The notes: generated by a model not told the origin, from the sequence alone. A DNA stretch of 64,000 nt from Hyphomicrobium sp. (GCF_019744875.1 NZ_JAIETU010000006.1:124001-188000); one strand, 5' to 3'; positions 32,710 to 42,273 are shown, numbered from the stretch's first letter. Numbers and translations: made by a program.

Positions 32710-34056
32710 GTGGCGAACCGATACGACCTTGTCGTCATAGGGACCGGAACCGCGGCCATGGTCGCCGCGATGCGCGTACGCGCCGCCGGCTGGAGCGTGG
32801 CAGTGATTGACCACAGACCCTTCGGCGGCACCTGCGCCCTGCGCGGCTGCGACCCGAAAAAGATGCTTGTCGGCGGCGCCTCCGCCCTCGACCATGCCCG
32901 GCGCATGAGGGGCAACGGCGTTGCTGGCGACGTCCACATCGACTGGCCCGAACTGATAGCCTTCAAACGCACCTTCACCGATCCGATTCCTGAAAACCAC
33001 GAACACCGTTACGATGAAAAAGGCATCGATACGTATCACGGACACGCGCGCTTTACAGGCCGGAACAGCCTGACAGTGGACGCCGAGAGCCTTGAAGCCC
33101 GGCACGTTCTGATCGCTGCCGGTGCCGAGCCGATAAAGCTGGGGATTCCGGGTGAAGAGTACTTCGCCACCAACGAAGACTTCCTGGCGATGGAGCGGCT
33201 GCCCCGCCGCATCGTGCTAGTCGGCGGCGGCTATATAGCGTCGGAATTCTCCCACATCGCCGCGCGCGCGGGCGCGCAAGTAACAATCCTCCAGCGTGGC
33301 GAGCGGATGCTCACGCACTTTGATCCGGATCTTGTCGGCTGGCTCATGGACAAATTTCGTGAAATCGGGGTGGATGTGCGCCTGCGGACCACAGTACAGG
33401 AGATCGAGAAGAAGGGTGCGGGCTTTGTCGTCCGCGCCTCGTCCGAAAGTAGAGACGCGACCTTTGAGGCCGACCTCGTTGTCCATTCGGCCGGCCGGGC
33501 GCCCGCGCTGGACGAGCTAGATCTCGAGGCCGGCGGCATCGCCACCGAGACCTGCCGGCTCAAGCTGAATGAGCACCTGCAGAGCGTCTCTAACCCGGCC
33601 GTGTACGCCGCCGGCGATGCGGCGCAGAAGGGGCCGCCGCTCACTCCTGTTTCCAGCCACGACGCCAAGGTTGTCGCCGCTAATCTTCTGGAGGGCAATC
33701 GGCATAGACCCGACTATCGCGGCGTGCCGAGCGTAGCCTTCACGGTCCCGCCGATCGCCGCTGTCGGATTGAGTGAGCACGAAGCACATCAGCAGGGCCT
33801 GAAGTTCCAAACGAAGTCCCAGAAAGCGTCCGACTGGTTTACAGCCCGCCAAGCCGCAGAGAAGACCTATGGCTTCAAGGTGATGGTCGAGGACGGCACC
33901 GGGCGCATTATCGGCGCTCATCTTGTCGGACCGCACGCCGATGAAGTGATCAACCTGTTTGCCCTGGCGATCCGCCACGACCTGACGGCCGGCAATCTGA
34001 AGAGGACGATGTTTGCCTATCCCACCGGCGCCTCAGATATCGGCTACATGCTCTAA
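32710..34056 (+). CDS. FAD-dependent disulfide oxidoreductase next to merBA
   Basis: This 448-residue flavoprotein of the glutathione reductase/MerA family starts at a GTG behind GGAG. It has an FAD motif GTGTAA near residue 11, a redox-active pair C42 and C47 in GTCALRGC, a second dinucleotide fold VGGGYIAS and the usual GDAA FAD segment. It lacks the C-terminal vicinal cysteines of MerA, so it is not simply a second mercuric reductase. It might keep thiols or the HMA and CcdA-like proteins reduced. A gap of 206 bases without a visible gene separates it from merBA. Confidence 0.82.
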   Translation: MANRYDLVVIGTGTAAMVAAMRVRAAGWSVAVIDHRPFGGTCALRGCDPKKMLVGGASALDHARRMRGNGVAGDVHIDWPELIAFKRTFTDPIPENHEHRYDEKGIDTYHGHARFTGRNSLTVDAESLEARHVLIAAGAEPIKLGIPGEEYFATNEDFLAMERLPRRIVLVGGGYIASEFSHIAARAGAQVTILQRGERMLTHFDPDLVGWLMDKFREIGVDVRLRTTVQEIEKKGAGFVVRASSESRDATFEADLVVHSAGRAPALDELDLEAGGIATETCRLKLNEHLQSVSNPAVYAAGDAAQKGPPLTPVSSHDAKVVAANLLEGNRHRPDYRGVPSVAFTVPPIAAVGLSEHEAHQQGLKFQTKSQKASDWFTARQAAEKTYGFKVMVEDGTGRIIGAHLVGPHADEVINLFALAIRHDLTAGNLKRTMFAYPTGASDIGYML

Positions 34057-34078
34057 CTAAATTCGGTGCGTACCAATC

Positions 34079-34258
34079 TCAAGCCGCCTCAGGTTTGGCA
34101 ACACGGTAGCGGCCATAGCCAACTTTGATAAGCAGGCCCTCGTCACACATCCGGGTCAGGTAACAGCGGGGCACACCAATGTCCGAAAGATCACGCGTTC
34201 GCACCTCACCTCGCTCTCGAGCCAGAGCGACTGCGCGGTCCCGGTCACGTTTTCGCAT
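34079..34258 (-). CDS. Orphan AbiEi-like N-terminal winged-helix protein
   Basis: From the ATG at 34258 only 59 residues are coded. The segment GEVRTRDLSDIGVPRCYLTRMCDEGLLIKVGYGRYRVA matches the N-terminal domain found in AbiEi-type antitoxins of type IV toxin-antitoxin systems. The C-terminal part and the partner toxin AbiEii are absent. The frame stays open upstream to 34408 but would then run into the tRNA gene, so the true start may lie between. It may be an autonomous small repressor, or a fragment left at the edge of the mobile element. Confidence 0.55.
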   Translation of the reverse strand: MRKRDRDRAVALARERGEVRTRDLSDIGVPRCYLTRMCDEGLLIKVGYGRYRVAKPEAA

Positions 34259-34378
34259 TTGGTGCGGCTGTGGCGCGTCTCGGCGGAGCGCTATGGCGAA
34301 TTCGTATTTCTCGGCTTCGTCGAGTCCGGCGAGCCCAACCGGACTCAAACTAGACTCAGAGTGAACACTTGAAGAAGG

Positions 34379-34463
34379 TGGTGCGGGTGGCCGGGGTCGA
34401 ACCGGCACTCCTCTCGGAACTGGATTTTGAATCCAGCGCGTCTACCAATTCCACCACACCCGC
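34379..34463 (-). tRNA. tRNA-Leu (anticodon CAA)
   Basis: On the minus strand the 85-base gene has the acceptor stem GCGGGTG/CACCCGC and an encoded 3' CCA. An anticodon stem CTGGA/TCCAG closes a loop TTCAAAA with anticodon CAA. A variable arm follows, then a T arm with GGTTCGACCCC. The 3' end faces the conjugative element, making this the likely integration site. Confidence 0.95.
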
Positions 34464-34967
34464 ACATTTGCCGCCGATTCTAGCCGTCGCTCTCTGCACC
34501 TACATTGCACCTAGCGCGATTTTTAAACTCTGGCGGCTTGAACTCCTATCTCTCTAACCTACTGAACTTACTTCTCTTTCGGCCCGTCGAAAAACATGTG
34601 GATATGGTAGACAAACCTCTTTTTGAGTGTGTCGCGTCATTCCGCGCCCGCACGACCCCACAAACTCGTGACGGAATTCGCCCACATATGCCCGTGGCGC
34701 AGCACCTGCTCGGCACCTAGCGCCGTCGGTGAAAGGCAGCGCAGTCAATCCCGCCTATGTGGCCTCTACGGTATCCGTTTCTACGCCCCCTGCCTCTGAC
34801 GTCTTTCGCCCTGCAGAATTCCGCAGCATGTATGGCCGTGCGGAAGCGTGAGGCACCGGGCTCGGGCGCGTGAAACAAACCCCCGAAGCGAACCTCGACA
34901 AACTACCGCGATGATCAACTCAAGGCGCGGCGACACGGCGTTGGTCGTGCTGCCGAAGGAGGCGGTA
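34464..34967. other. Gene-free stretch right of the tRNA
   Basis: No convincing coding frame, RNA gene or inverted repeat was found. It should contain the tRNA promoter. The sequence is less GC-rich than the flanking chromosome in part (34.5-34.65 kb), in keeping with an insertion scar. Confidence 0.5.
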
Positions 34968-35198
34968 GTGGCAGACAGCAAATTCCTTACGCCTGACGAG
35001 GTAGCTGAACGCTACCGGGGCGGCATTTCGGTTGGGACGCTTCGAAACTGGCGCGCCATGCGTCTTGGCCCGTCGTTCGTCAAAATTGGCAAGGCCGTGC
35101 TCTACCCGCTCGACGAGCTTGATGCATGGGATGAAAAGAATAAGGTGCAGTGCCGTGCATCCAAGGGAGCCGTCGAGCACAGGGGTGATCGGGCGTGA
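34968..35198 (+). CDS. Small helix-turn-helix protein (excisionase/AlpA-like)
   Basis: This 76-residue protein starts at a GTG with a near-perfect ribosome site AAGGAGG. The segment [49 protein letters not shown] is a winged HTH of the excisionase/MerR-like type: helix-turn-helix, then a wing with a YPLDEL turn. Such proteins serve as recombination directionality factors or regulators in integrative elements. Its place beside the tRNA and a broken radC suggests it is left from a mobile element. Longer frames from 34848 or 34911 lack a ribosome site. Confidence 0.75.
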   Translation: MADSKFLTPDEVAERYRGGISVGTLRNWRAMRLGPSFVKIGKAVLYPLDELDAWDEKNKVQCRASKGAVEHRGDRA

Positions 35199-35289
35199 TG
35201 GTCACGTTCGGGCATCAACAACCGATCCCAATCTCCGGCACCTCTCCTCGTCATCCTGTCATTTATCTGATAAAAATCAATGGCTTACC

Positions 35290-35466
35290 ATGCGGGCAGG
35301 CATGATGCACAACCATCCGTCGGGCGATCCCACGCCGTCGCGTGCGGATATAGACATGACGCGGATGATTGCCGAAGCGGGGCGGCCGCTTGGCGTGCTG
35401 GTGCACGATCATGTCATCGTCGGTCGTTCGGGCTGTGCGAGCCTCAAGGCGATGCGGCAGCTCTAG
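35290..35466 (+). pseudogene. radC: C-terminal fragment of RadC (JAB/MPN domain)
   Basis: About 58 residues match the end of RadC-family proteins. The metal-binding box [18 protein letters not shown] is followed by [11 protein letters not shown] and the terminal helix. The N-terminal HhH region and the first half of the JAB domain are missing, and upstream sequence is unrelated. In a full RadC this part would follow about 150 residues. It is probably a remnant cut by an insertion or deletion. A plasmid- or phage-type RadC is as likely a source as the chromosomal gene. Confidence 0.72.
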
Positions 35467-35476
35467 GGGGCGGGGA

Positions 35477-36376
35477 GTGACGACGTTCTTCGACCGGACA
35501 CTGCGGCTCCAGCCATTGTCCTACGAAAGACTTCCGCCGGCGCGCGCCGGGGATCTCGCCTACGAACGGTTCTGCACGCCCAAGCTTTCGTCGCGGCGGA
35601 GCGCCGATCACACGGTGCTGACGGAGCGGGCGCGGTTTCATCTCCGGCATGCGCAGTGGATCGAGGTGCCGACCACCGAGGGGCCGGTGCAGGCCTATGT
35701 GTTCGAGCCGGACGGGCCCGATCGCGCCGGGAGTGAGCGCGGCAGCGTGCTGATCGCGCATGGCTGGACGAGCGAAGCCTCGTTCATGGCGGTCTTTGCC
35801 GAGCAGCTACGCAGAGCTGGATTCCGCGTCGTGGCGTTCGACCAGCCGGCGCATGGGCGCAGCGCGCGGGAGCGCGCCAGCCTGATCGATTGCTCGCGGG
35901 CGCTTCTGCAGGTGGCGGAGGCGCTGGGGCCGATCCGTTTTGCGGTGGCGCATTCGATGGGCGGGCTGGCGCTGCTGCTGGCGGGCGAGGGCGGACCGCC
36001 GATGGCGCGCGCCTATCCGTTCGAGCGTTACGTGCTCGTGTCGATGCCGAACAAATTCGGCGCCATTACGCGGGAGTTCGCGGACGAGCTTTCGCTTCAG
36101 CCGGCGGCCGCGCGCGCCTACGAGCAGCGGCTCGCACGCATCGCGCACCGGCCGATTGCCGAGTTCACGGGGGCGCGCCTGCTGGCCGCCACCGGGCGCC
36201 CGGCGCTGGTGATGCATGCCCGCGACGACACGGAAGTCGGCTTCTACCACGCCGAGGAAATCGTCGCGCAATGCCCGACGGCCCGCCTCAAGGCGTTCGA
36301 CGGCTTGGGGCACAGGAATATTTTGTTCGCTCCCCCCGTGATTCGCGCGGCCATGTCCTATCTCAGCGCGGTTTGA
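35477..36376 (+). CDS. Alpha/beta hydrolase
   Basis: This 299-residue protein starts at a GTG behind GGCGGGG. It has the alpha/beta hydrolase fold: VLIAHGWTSEASF forms the oxyanion region, and the nucleophile S160 sits in VAHSMGG. The likely acid lies in HARDDTEV and the histidine in DGLGHRNIL near the end. No signal peptide is seen, so it is cytoplasmic. Substrate is unknown. The start lies 10 bases after the radC fragment, which may have supplied its upstream region. Confidence 0.8.
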   Translation: MTTFFDRTLRLQPLSYERLPPARAGDLAYERFCTPKLSSRRSADHTVLTERARFHLRHAQWIEVPTTEGPVQAYVFEPDGPDRAGSERGSVLIAHGWTSEASFMAVFAEQLRRAGFRVVAFDQPAHGRSARERASLIDCSRALLQVAEALGPIRFAVAHSMGGLALLLAGEGGPPMARAYPFERYVLVSMPNKFGAITREFADELSLQPAAARAYEQRLARIAHRPIAEFTGARLLAATGRPALVMHARDDTEVGFYHAEEIVAQCPTARLKAFDGLGHRNILFAPPVIRAAMSYLSAV

Positions 36377-36531
36377 CGCTAGGCGCGTTGCGTTTGGCGG
36401 GGCTCGCGCCGCCCGCCATCCTTGCTTATATGAGAGCAGCCTCGCAGCAGGATTCGCACGCTGAGCGCCGCTGGACGACCGCCGCTTCATGGGTGGCGCG
36501 GCCGCGCGGTTCGGCGAACAGAAGGGTCGTC

Positions 36532-37512
36532 ATGAGCAACGCCAAGCACGCACGCGTCATCATTCTCGGGTCGGGTCCGGCCGGCTATACGGCCGCCATC
36601 TATGCTGCCCGCGCCATGCTGTCCCCGGTCATGATCCAGGGCAACCAGCCCGGCGGGCAGCTTACGATCACCACCGAAGTCGAGAACTATCCGGGCTTCG
36701 CCGACGTGATCCAGGGGCCGTGGCTCATGGAGCAGATGCGCGCGCAGGCCGAGCATGTCGGCACCGAGATCGTGATGGACTACATCGTCAAGGTCGACCT
36801 TTCGCAGCGGCCGTTCCGGCTCGAGGGCGATTCCGGCGACCATTACACGTGCGACGCGTTGATCATCGCGACGGGCGCTCAGGCCCGCTGGCTCGGCATC
36901 GAGAGCGAGCAGACCTTCAAGGGTTACGGCGTCTCGGCATGCGCGACGTGCGACGGCTTTTTCTACAAGGGCAAGGAAGTCGTGGTCGTCGGCGGCGGCA
37001 ACACAGCCGTGGAAGAGGCGATCTTCCTCACCAACTTCGCGAGCAAGGTCGTGGTCGTGCATCGCCGGGATCACTTTCGCGCCGAGCGGATTTTGCAGGA
37101 CCGACTGTTCAAGAATCCCAAGGTGGAAGTGGTGTGGGACAGCGCCATCGAGGAGATCGTCGGTGTCCACGAGCCGCGCGCGGTTTCGGCCGTGCGCATC
37201 AAGAACGTGAAGACGGGCAAGATCACGGAGCGCAAGGTGGACGGCGTGTTCGTCGCCATCGGGCATGCGCCCGCGACGGAGCTCTTCAAGGGGCAGCTCG
37301 AGACCAAGCCGTCGGGCTATCTCATCACGGCTCCGGATTCGACGGCGACGTCCATTCCGGGCGTGTTCGCGGCCGGCGACGTGAAGGACGACATCTACCG
37401 GCAGGCGGTGACGGCGGCCGGCATGGGCTGCATGGCCGCGCTCGAAACCGAGAAGTTCCTGCATCTGAGTGCTGCAGGCGCGGCTTCCGCCACGCACGCC
37501 GCGGCGGAATAG
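36532..37512 (+). CDS. trxB: Thioredoxin reductase
   Basis: This 326-residue flavoenzyme reduces thioredoxin with NADPH. It has the FAD motif GSGPAGYTAAIYAAR near residue 13, the redox pair C137 and C140 in CATC, the NADPH fold VVGGGNTAVEEA and the C-terminal FAD segment GVFAAGDVKDD. Length is that of low-molecular-weight bacterial TrxB. The ATG at 36532 is chosen because the motif then starts at the usual distance. The long open frame upstream overlaps the hydrolase gene. A bidirectional terminator follows. Confidence 0.96.
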   Translation: MSNAKHARVIILGSGPAGYTAAIYAARAMLSPVMIQGNQPGGQLTITTEVENYPGFADVIQGPWLMEQMRAQAEHVGTEIVMDYIVKVDLSQRPFRLEGDSGDHYTCDALIIATGAQARWLGIESEQTFKGYGVSACATCDGFFYKGKEVVVVGGGNTAVEEAIFLTNFASKVVVVHRRDHFRAERILQDRLFKNPKVEVVWDSAIEEIVGVHEPRAVSAVRIKNVKTGKITERKVDGVFVAIGHAPATELFKGQLETKPSGYLITAPDSTATSIPGVFAAGDVKDDIYRQAVTAAGMGCMAALETEKFLHLSAAGAASATHAAAE

Positions 37513-37523
37513 TCTCACAAGAA

Positions 37524-37563
37524 AAATGCCCTCTCTCCGGCTGGTCCGGTGAGAGGGCATTTC
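37524..37563. terminator. Bidirectional rho-independent terminator
   Basis: A perfect 10-bp stem ATGCCCTCTC/GAGAGGGCAT is flanked by A-rich and T-rich ends. It lies between the converging trxB and SMP-30-like genes. Confidence 0.85.
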
Positions 37564-37596
37564 GTTTCTGTACAGCCGTGCTTTCGAAGCGCTCGC

Positions 37597-38460
37597 TTAG
37601 AACTTGTAGGCGACGACCTTGCCGTCGACCATCAGCGGGATGATCGCGGTGCGCGTGGTGGCGTTATATGTCAGGTCGGCTGACCACTGGCCGAGGACGA
37701 GAAGCTCCTTGGCATCGCCCGCCCGGGTGATCTGGAAGACCTTGCCGGCAACCCAGTCGGTGACGATGAAGCTGTCGGCGTCAAATCTCTCGAGGCCGTC
37801 GAGGTTTCCGACCGGCTTACCGTTGCCAAGGTTCGAAATCGACTTATCGGCCAAATTGACTGCTAGCAGGTTGCCCGGTGTCTTAGTCGAGAAGTCGGCC
37901 TCCATCGCGCCCCATGCGGCCACGATGAGCTTGTCGCCATCGATGAGCAAGCCGTTCGGGTTTGCCAGCTTGTCGCTTTCCAGCCACTTCTCGAACGTGC
38001 CGCCCGAAAGCCGCCAGATGGCGTTGCCGGGCCAGTCGGAGGTGTAGACGTTGCCTTCGCCGTCGATCGCGACGTCATTCAGGATTTTTGCGCCGGCCGC
38101 CTCGTGCTTCGTGACAATGTTGCCCGAGGCAACGTCAATCTCGACGAGCTTGTCGAGGTCGGCGACGAAGAGCTTGCCGCCGTGAAGGCCAAGGCCCTTC
38201 GGCGAATCGAGACCCGTCACCCATTTTTCGACCGTCACCTTGCCGTCGGGCGAGAGCTTGGAGATGTAGCCGTTGCCGTCGCGGTCGGCCGGGCCACCTG
38301 CAATGTTGCTGACGTAGATGACGTTCGATGCCGTATCGACGATGGCGGATTCTGGGGTTTGGAAGCCGGTTGTCTCCCAAAGCTTGGTCGGCGTGTGGCT
38401 ATCGCCGCAGGCGGCGAGGGTGACGGCGAGCGCTAACGCTGCGACTGTTTTCGAGCTCAT
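37597..38460 (-). CDS. SMP-30/gluconolactonase-like beta-propeller lipoprotein
   Basis: This 287-residue protein has a signal peptide ending in the lipobox LAAC (about residue 18). Repeated blade-like segments follow (SNVIYVSNIAGG, GKLFVADLDKLVEID, GNVYTSDWPGNAIWRL, DSFIVTDWVAGKVFQI). It resembles SMP-30/NHL propellers, but the enzyme residues cannot be checked. It should sit in the periplasm or outer-membrane inner leaflet. Function unknown. It converges on trxB and is divergent from a LysR gene. Confidence 0.75.
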   Translation of the reverse strand: MSSKTVAALALAVTLAACGDSHTPTKLWETTGFQTPESAIVDTASNVIYVSNIAGGPADRDGNGYISKLSPDGKVTVEKWVTGLDSPKGLGLHGGKLFVADLDKLVEIDVASGNIVTKHEAAGAKILNDVAIDGEGNVYTSDWPGNAIWRLSGGTFEKWLESDKLANPNGLLIDGDKLIVAAWGAMEADFSTKTPGNLLAVNLADKSISNLGNGKPVGNLDGLERFDADSFIVTDWVAGKVFQITRAGDAKELLVLGQWSADLTYNATTRTAIIPLMVDGKVVAYKF

Positions 38461-38724
38461 CTTGAATTTGACCTATGTTGTCGGCACAGAAGGGAAATTC
38501 CTCGGTCTGGCATGTTTGTGCCTCGCATATAGGCATCGCGCCTATCCCTTGCCAACATGCTTAAGTACGACCGTGTCCCCGCGTCGTTATGCATTTTCTG
38601 ATGGCGATCGGCTTGTGCTATCGAATAATTGCATTGCTGTACTGACCATGCGTCTACGTCGTGCTTCGATTTTCGTCCGCATTGCACCCCTTCGCCGTTT
38701 CATTCGCCGACCGAGGATTGCCTC

Positions 38725-39627
38725 ATGGACTGGGACAAACTCAGGATTTTTCACGCGGCCGCGGCTGCGGGGAGCTTCACGCACGCCGGCGATGCGCTCA
38801 ACATGAGCCAATCGGCGGTCAGCCGGCAGGTGTCGGCCCTCGAACGCGACCTCAAGGTTTCGCTGTTTCATCGCCATGCGCGCGGCCTCGTGCTGACCGA
38901 GCAGGGGGAACTGCTCTACGGCACGGTCGCGGAGGTGATGACCAAGCTGCAGACCGCCGAGACCCTGCTGGCGGATACGACGACGAAGCCCTCGGGGCTG
39001 CTCTGCATCGCCGCGCCCGTCGGGCTCGGGACGGTGTGGGTGTCGCAGCGCCTGCGCGAGTTCATGGAGCTTTATCCCGAAATCCGCATCGAACTGCTGC
39101 TCGACGACGACCAGATCGATATTGCCATGCGAGCGGCGGATGTCGCGATCTGGACGCGCGAGCCGGAACAGCCGGATCTCATCCGGCGGGCGTTGTTCTC
39201 GGCGCAGGTCCGGCCGATGGCGTCGGCCCAGTATACGCGCCGCTACGGGGTCCCGGAGACGTTTGCGGAGCTCGACAACGGAGCGCATCGCATCCTTTCT
39301 TACAGCGGACTGCCGCCCCAGCTCCTGCCGGCGATCAGCTGGCTCGAGACCGCGGGGCGCCCCGCCGGGGAACTGCGCGAGCCGGTGCTCAAAACGAACA
39401 GCGTCGTGGCGATCAAGCAAGCGGTGCTGGCCGGCATCGGCATCGGCATGATCCCGGACTACATGACCGAGCAGGACACGGATCTCGTGCCTGTTTTGAC
39501 CAAGTGCGAGGTTGAGCAGCCCAGCCTGCCGGTGCTGTTCGTTTATCCGGAGGAGCTCAAGGGCTCGAAAAAAGTGCAGGTGCTGCGCGACTTCCTGGTG
39601 GCCAAGGCGCGTCACTGGCGGGAGTAG
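38725..39627 (+). CDS. LysR-family transcriptional regulator
   Basis: This 300-residue regulator has an N-terminal winged HTH (about 3-62, with AAAGSFTHAGDALNMSQSAVSRQVSALE) and a substrate-binding effector domain. The ATG at 38725 follows GAGGA and gives normal family length. It is divergent from the SMP-30-like lipoprotein gene, with a 264-base gap, and might regulate it. No ligand can be inferred. Confidence 0.88.
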   Translation: MDWDKLRIFHAAAAAGSFTHAGDALNMSQSAVSRQVSALERDLKVSLFHRHARGLVLTEQGELLYGTVAEVMTKLQTAETLLADTTTKPSGLLCIAAPVGLGTVWVSQRLREFMELYPEIRIELLLDDDQIDIAMRAADVAIWTREPEQPDLIRRALFSAQVRPMASAQYTRRYGVPETFAELDNGAHRILSYSGLPPQLLPAISWLETAGRPAGELREPVLKTNSVVAIKQAVLAGIGIGMIPDYMTEQDTDLVPVLTKCEVEQPSLPVLFVYPEELKGSKKVQVLRDFLVAKARHWRE

Positions 39628-40095
39628 TGGTGCCGCCGCGCGGGGCGTGCGCGCTCTTTGGAGGCGCGTTCCGGTTTTGGAGGGCGTAGCGGGCCTTTCC
39701 CGGCCGGCGCCTGCGCCTCCATTAATTCGCGGACATATGAGATCCAAGACCCTGCCGGTGCGTATCAGGGCTATCCGGTCCGGCATCTCGGGGGTCAACT
39801 GCCACCACCCCAGGTCGGCCGTATCGGGCAGAACTTGGCCGGGCCCCTCAGGTCCGGCCATTTTACGGCTCGCCGGCCGAAAGGCGCCCGGTGTCCGGCG
39901 CAAAACGTCGCGATCCCGGCTTTCGATCTCGTCTGATGGGTGTTTTTAGGCCTGCTGATTTGCAACTCGGCGGGCGAAACGCTATCTCATGCGTCTCATT
40001 GGATTGTCGTGCTTTCCCGGAGCGCCGGTCCTGTCCCGGCTCAAACCGGGGCCGGCTCTCCGACAGCACTTTTGCCCCGGACCCCGAGCCCCATC
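39628..40095. other. Upstream region of leuC
   Basis: No gene is supported here. I looked for a leucine-rich leader peptide and attenuator in front of leuC and found no run of leucine codons. The region should hold the leuC promoter. Confidence 0.5.
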
Positions 40096-41502
40096 ATGGC
40101 CAAAACGCTCTACGACAAGATCTTCGACGACCACGTGGTCGACCGCCAAGCCGACGGCACCTGCCTGCTCTACATCGATCGCCACCTCGTACACGAGGTG
40201 ACGAGCCCGCAGGCGTTCGAGGGACTTCGGATGTCGGGCCGGAAGGTGCGCGCGCCGGAGAAGACGCTGGCCGTGGTGGACCACAACGTGCCGACGACCG
40301 ACCGCACCAAGGGCATCGCCGACGAGGACAGCCGCATCCAGGTGGAAACGCTGGCGGCTAACGCGCGCGATTTCGGCGTCGAGTATTTCCATGAGCGTGA
40401 CAAGCGCCAGGGCATCGTGCACGTGGTGGGCCCCGAGCAGGGCTTCACGCTTCCTGGCACGACGATCGTTTGCGGCGACAGCCATACTTCGACGCACGGC
40501 GCTTTCGGCGCGCTGGCGCACGGCATCGGCACGAGCGAGGTCGAGCACGTGCTCGCGACGCAGACGCTGGTGCAGAAGAAGGCCAAGAACATGCGCGTGA
40601 CCGTGGACGGCAAGCTGCCGCCGCACGTCACGTCGAAGGACATCATCCTCGCCATCATCGGCGAGATCGGCACTGCGGGCGGTACCGGCTCGGTGATCGA
40701 GTATGCGGGCCAGGCGATCCGCGACCTTTCGATGGAAGGCCGCATGACGGTCTGCAACATGTCGATCGAGGGTGGCGCGCGCGCGGGCATGATCGCGCCC
40801 GACGAGAAGACCTATGCTTTCATCAAGGGACGGCCCAAGGCGCCCAAAGGGCAGGCCTGGGACATGGCGCTCAAGTACTGGGAGACGCTGTACACCGACG
40901 AGGGCGCGCATTTCGATCACGAAGTCCGTCTCGATGCGGCCAAGCTGCCGCCGATCGTGAGCTGGGGTACGAGCCCGGAGGACGTCGTGTCGATCGCGGG
41001 CGTCGTTCCGAACCCGGCCGAGGTTTCCGACGAGAACAAGCGCGCCTCGATGGTGCGTGCACTCGACTACATGGGCCTCACGCCGGGCACCAAGATGACC
41101 GACATTCCGCTCGACGTGGTGTGGATCGGCTCGTGCACGAACGGCCGCATGGAGGATCTGCGCGAGGTGGCGCGGATCGTCGAGGGCAAGTCGATTTCCG
41201 ATCGCCTGGCCTATGCGATGATCGTGCCGGGCTCCGGCCTCGTGAAGGAGCAGGCCGAGGCGGAAGGCCTCGACAAGATCTTCACGGCGGCGGGCTTCGA
41301 GTGGCGAGAACCCGGCTGCTCGATGTGCCTCGGCATGAACCCGGACCAGTTGAAGCCGGGCCAACGCTGCGCCTCGACCTCGAACCGCAATTTCGAGGGC
41401 CGCCAGGGCTACAAGGGGCGGACGCATCTCGTCTCGCCCGCGATGGCAGCCGTTGCCGCGATCACCGGCCACTTCGTGGACATCCGCAACTGGCAGGCTT
41501 GA
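40096..41502 (+). CDS. leuC: 3-isopropylmalate dehydratase large subunit
   Basis: This 468-residue aconitase-family enzyme acts in leucine synthesis, isomerising 2- to 3-isopropylmalate with LeuD. It has the substrate motif [19 protein letters not shown] and three [4Fe-4S] cysteine positions, one in IGSCTNGR and two in GCSMCLGMN. The ATG at 40096 gives the usual length and N-terminus ([14 protein letters not shown]). The leuD gene lies 1.9 kb downstream instead of directly adjacent. Confidence 0.97.
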   Translation: MAKTLYDKIFDDHVVDRQADGTCLLYIDRHLVHEVTSPQAFEGLRMSGRKVRAPEKTLAVVDHNVPTTDRTKGIADEDSRIQVETLAANARDFGVEYFHERDKRQGIVHVVGPEQGFTLPGTTIVCGDSHTSTHGAFGALAHGIGTSEVEHVLATQTLVQKKAKNMRVTVDGKLPPHVTSKDIILAIIGEIGTAGGTGSVIEYAGQAIRDLSMEGRMTVCNMSIEGGARAGMIAPDEKTYAFIKGRPKAPKGQAWDMALKYWETLYTDEGAHFDHEVRLDAAKLPPIVSWGTSPEDVVSIAGVVPNPAEVSDENKRASMVRALDYMGLTPGTKMTDIPLDVVWIGSCTNGRMEDLREVARIVEGKSISDRLAYAMIVPGSGLVKEQAEAEGLDKIFTAAGFEWREPGCSMCLGMNPDQLKPGQRCASTSNRNFEGRQGYKGRTHLVSPAMAAVAAITGHFVDIRNWQA

Positions 41503-41533
41503 GGCGGTGGGCCTTTTGGCCCAGTGACCTGAT

Positions 41534-41558
41534 GCGCTGGCGAGCACCTCGCCAGCGC
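41534..41558 (+). terminator. Hairpin after leuC
   Basis: An 11-bp perfect stem GCGCTGGCGAG/CTCGCCAGCGC encloses a 3-base loop 31 bases after the leuC stop. No clear T-run follows, so efficiency as a terminator is uncertain. Confidence 0.5.
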
Positions 41559-41631
41559 GCTTGCTCTCGGACGGCGTAACAGCCTATCTGTCGCGTTTGC
41601 ACATTTCGTGGTGCGGATGCGGGAGAGCGGG

Positions 41632-42042
41632 ATGGCGACGGATCTCAAAGCGGCAACGGCGCCAAGCCTTGCGGATTTCGAAGTAATTGCAGCGGCGGCG
41701 TGGGAGCGGATCGAACCCGAGTTCCGCGACGTCTGCCGCGATCTCGTGATCCGGGTCGAGGATTTTGCCCTCGACGAGGTGCTGGACGAGCTCGACATCG
41801 AGGATCCGTTCGATCTCATGGGCCTGTACCAGGGCCTCAGCCTCGACAAGAAAAGTTCCCTCGACATCGCGCGCGAGCCCGACATGGTGTTTCTCTATCG
41901 GCGCGCCATCCTGGATTACTGGGTGGAGAGCGGGGAAACGCTCGGCGAAATCATCACGCACGTGCTGGTGCACGAAATCGGACATCATTTCGGCTTCTCC
42001 GACGAGGATATGGAAGAGATCGAGGAGGATGCCGGACCCTGA
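41632..42042 (+). CDS. Small zincin-like metallopeptidase family protein
   Basis: This 136-residue protein carries HEIGHHFGFSDEDME near its C-terminus, an HExxH zinc motif in the setting of the small metallopeptidase family formerly called DUF1025. No signal peptide is present. The family is predicted to be proteolytic, but substrates are unknown. The ATG at 41632 has an upstream GGGAG; an earlier GTG or ATG at 41608 is possible. Confidence 0.82.
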   Translation: MATDLKAATAPSLADFEVIAAAAWERIEPEFRDVCRDLVIRVEDFALDEVLDELDIEDPFDLMGLYQGLSLDKKSSLDIAREPDMVFLYRRAILDYWVESGETLGEIITHVLVHEIGHHFGFSDEDMEEIEEDAGP

Positions 42043-42273
42043 GAGGGGCGCCCCTCGGGTGATGCGCGTGACCTCAGCGGACGCGCGCGAACCGTTGGCG
42101 TGATTGGAATTCTTTGTGCGCGCCATCGCTCGCGCGCGTTGGTTTCGGGCAAATGTTAACTTTTGCAGTCGATGGTTGGCCTGCTAGGGTGGCGTGACGG
42201 GCACATGGTTGTGGGGCAGACGGCGCGCGTCGCAAGGCCACGCGGGCTGGGCCGCATTTGGGTGGGGTAAGAT

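Larger units (their letters stand above)
1..34378. mobile_element. Right-hand part of an integrative and conjugative element with heavy-metal cargo
   Basis: The segment joins a conjugation module (relaxase, TraG coupling protein, trbB to trbI) to mercury and other metal-resistance genes. It stops at the 3' end of a tRNA-Leu gene, a usual target for tyrosine-recombinase integration. The tRNA lies on the minus strand, so its 3' end faces this segment, as expected for an element inserted at a tRNA 3' end. The other end, the integrase and replication or partition genes are not in the window. The exact right boundary is inferred: no direct-repeat partner of the tRNA 3' end could be found here. The short fragments just right of the tRNA could mark an older or second insertion. 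Confidence 0.6.

Noticed and set aside
34259..34408. Longer start of the AbiEi-like gene at 34408
   Set aside because: The extension would overlap the tRNA-Leu 3' end, and the added residues are unlike the domain.
39628..40095. Leucine attenuator leader before leuC
   Set aside because: No short frame with consecutive leucine codons and no terminator-antiterminator pair was found.
39982..41547. A 521-codon open frame antisense to leuC
   Set aside because: leuC is certain on the plus strand; the antisense product is His/Arg-rich and random-looking.
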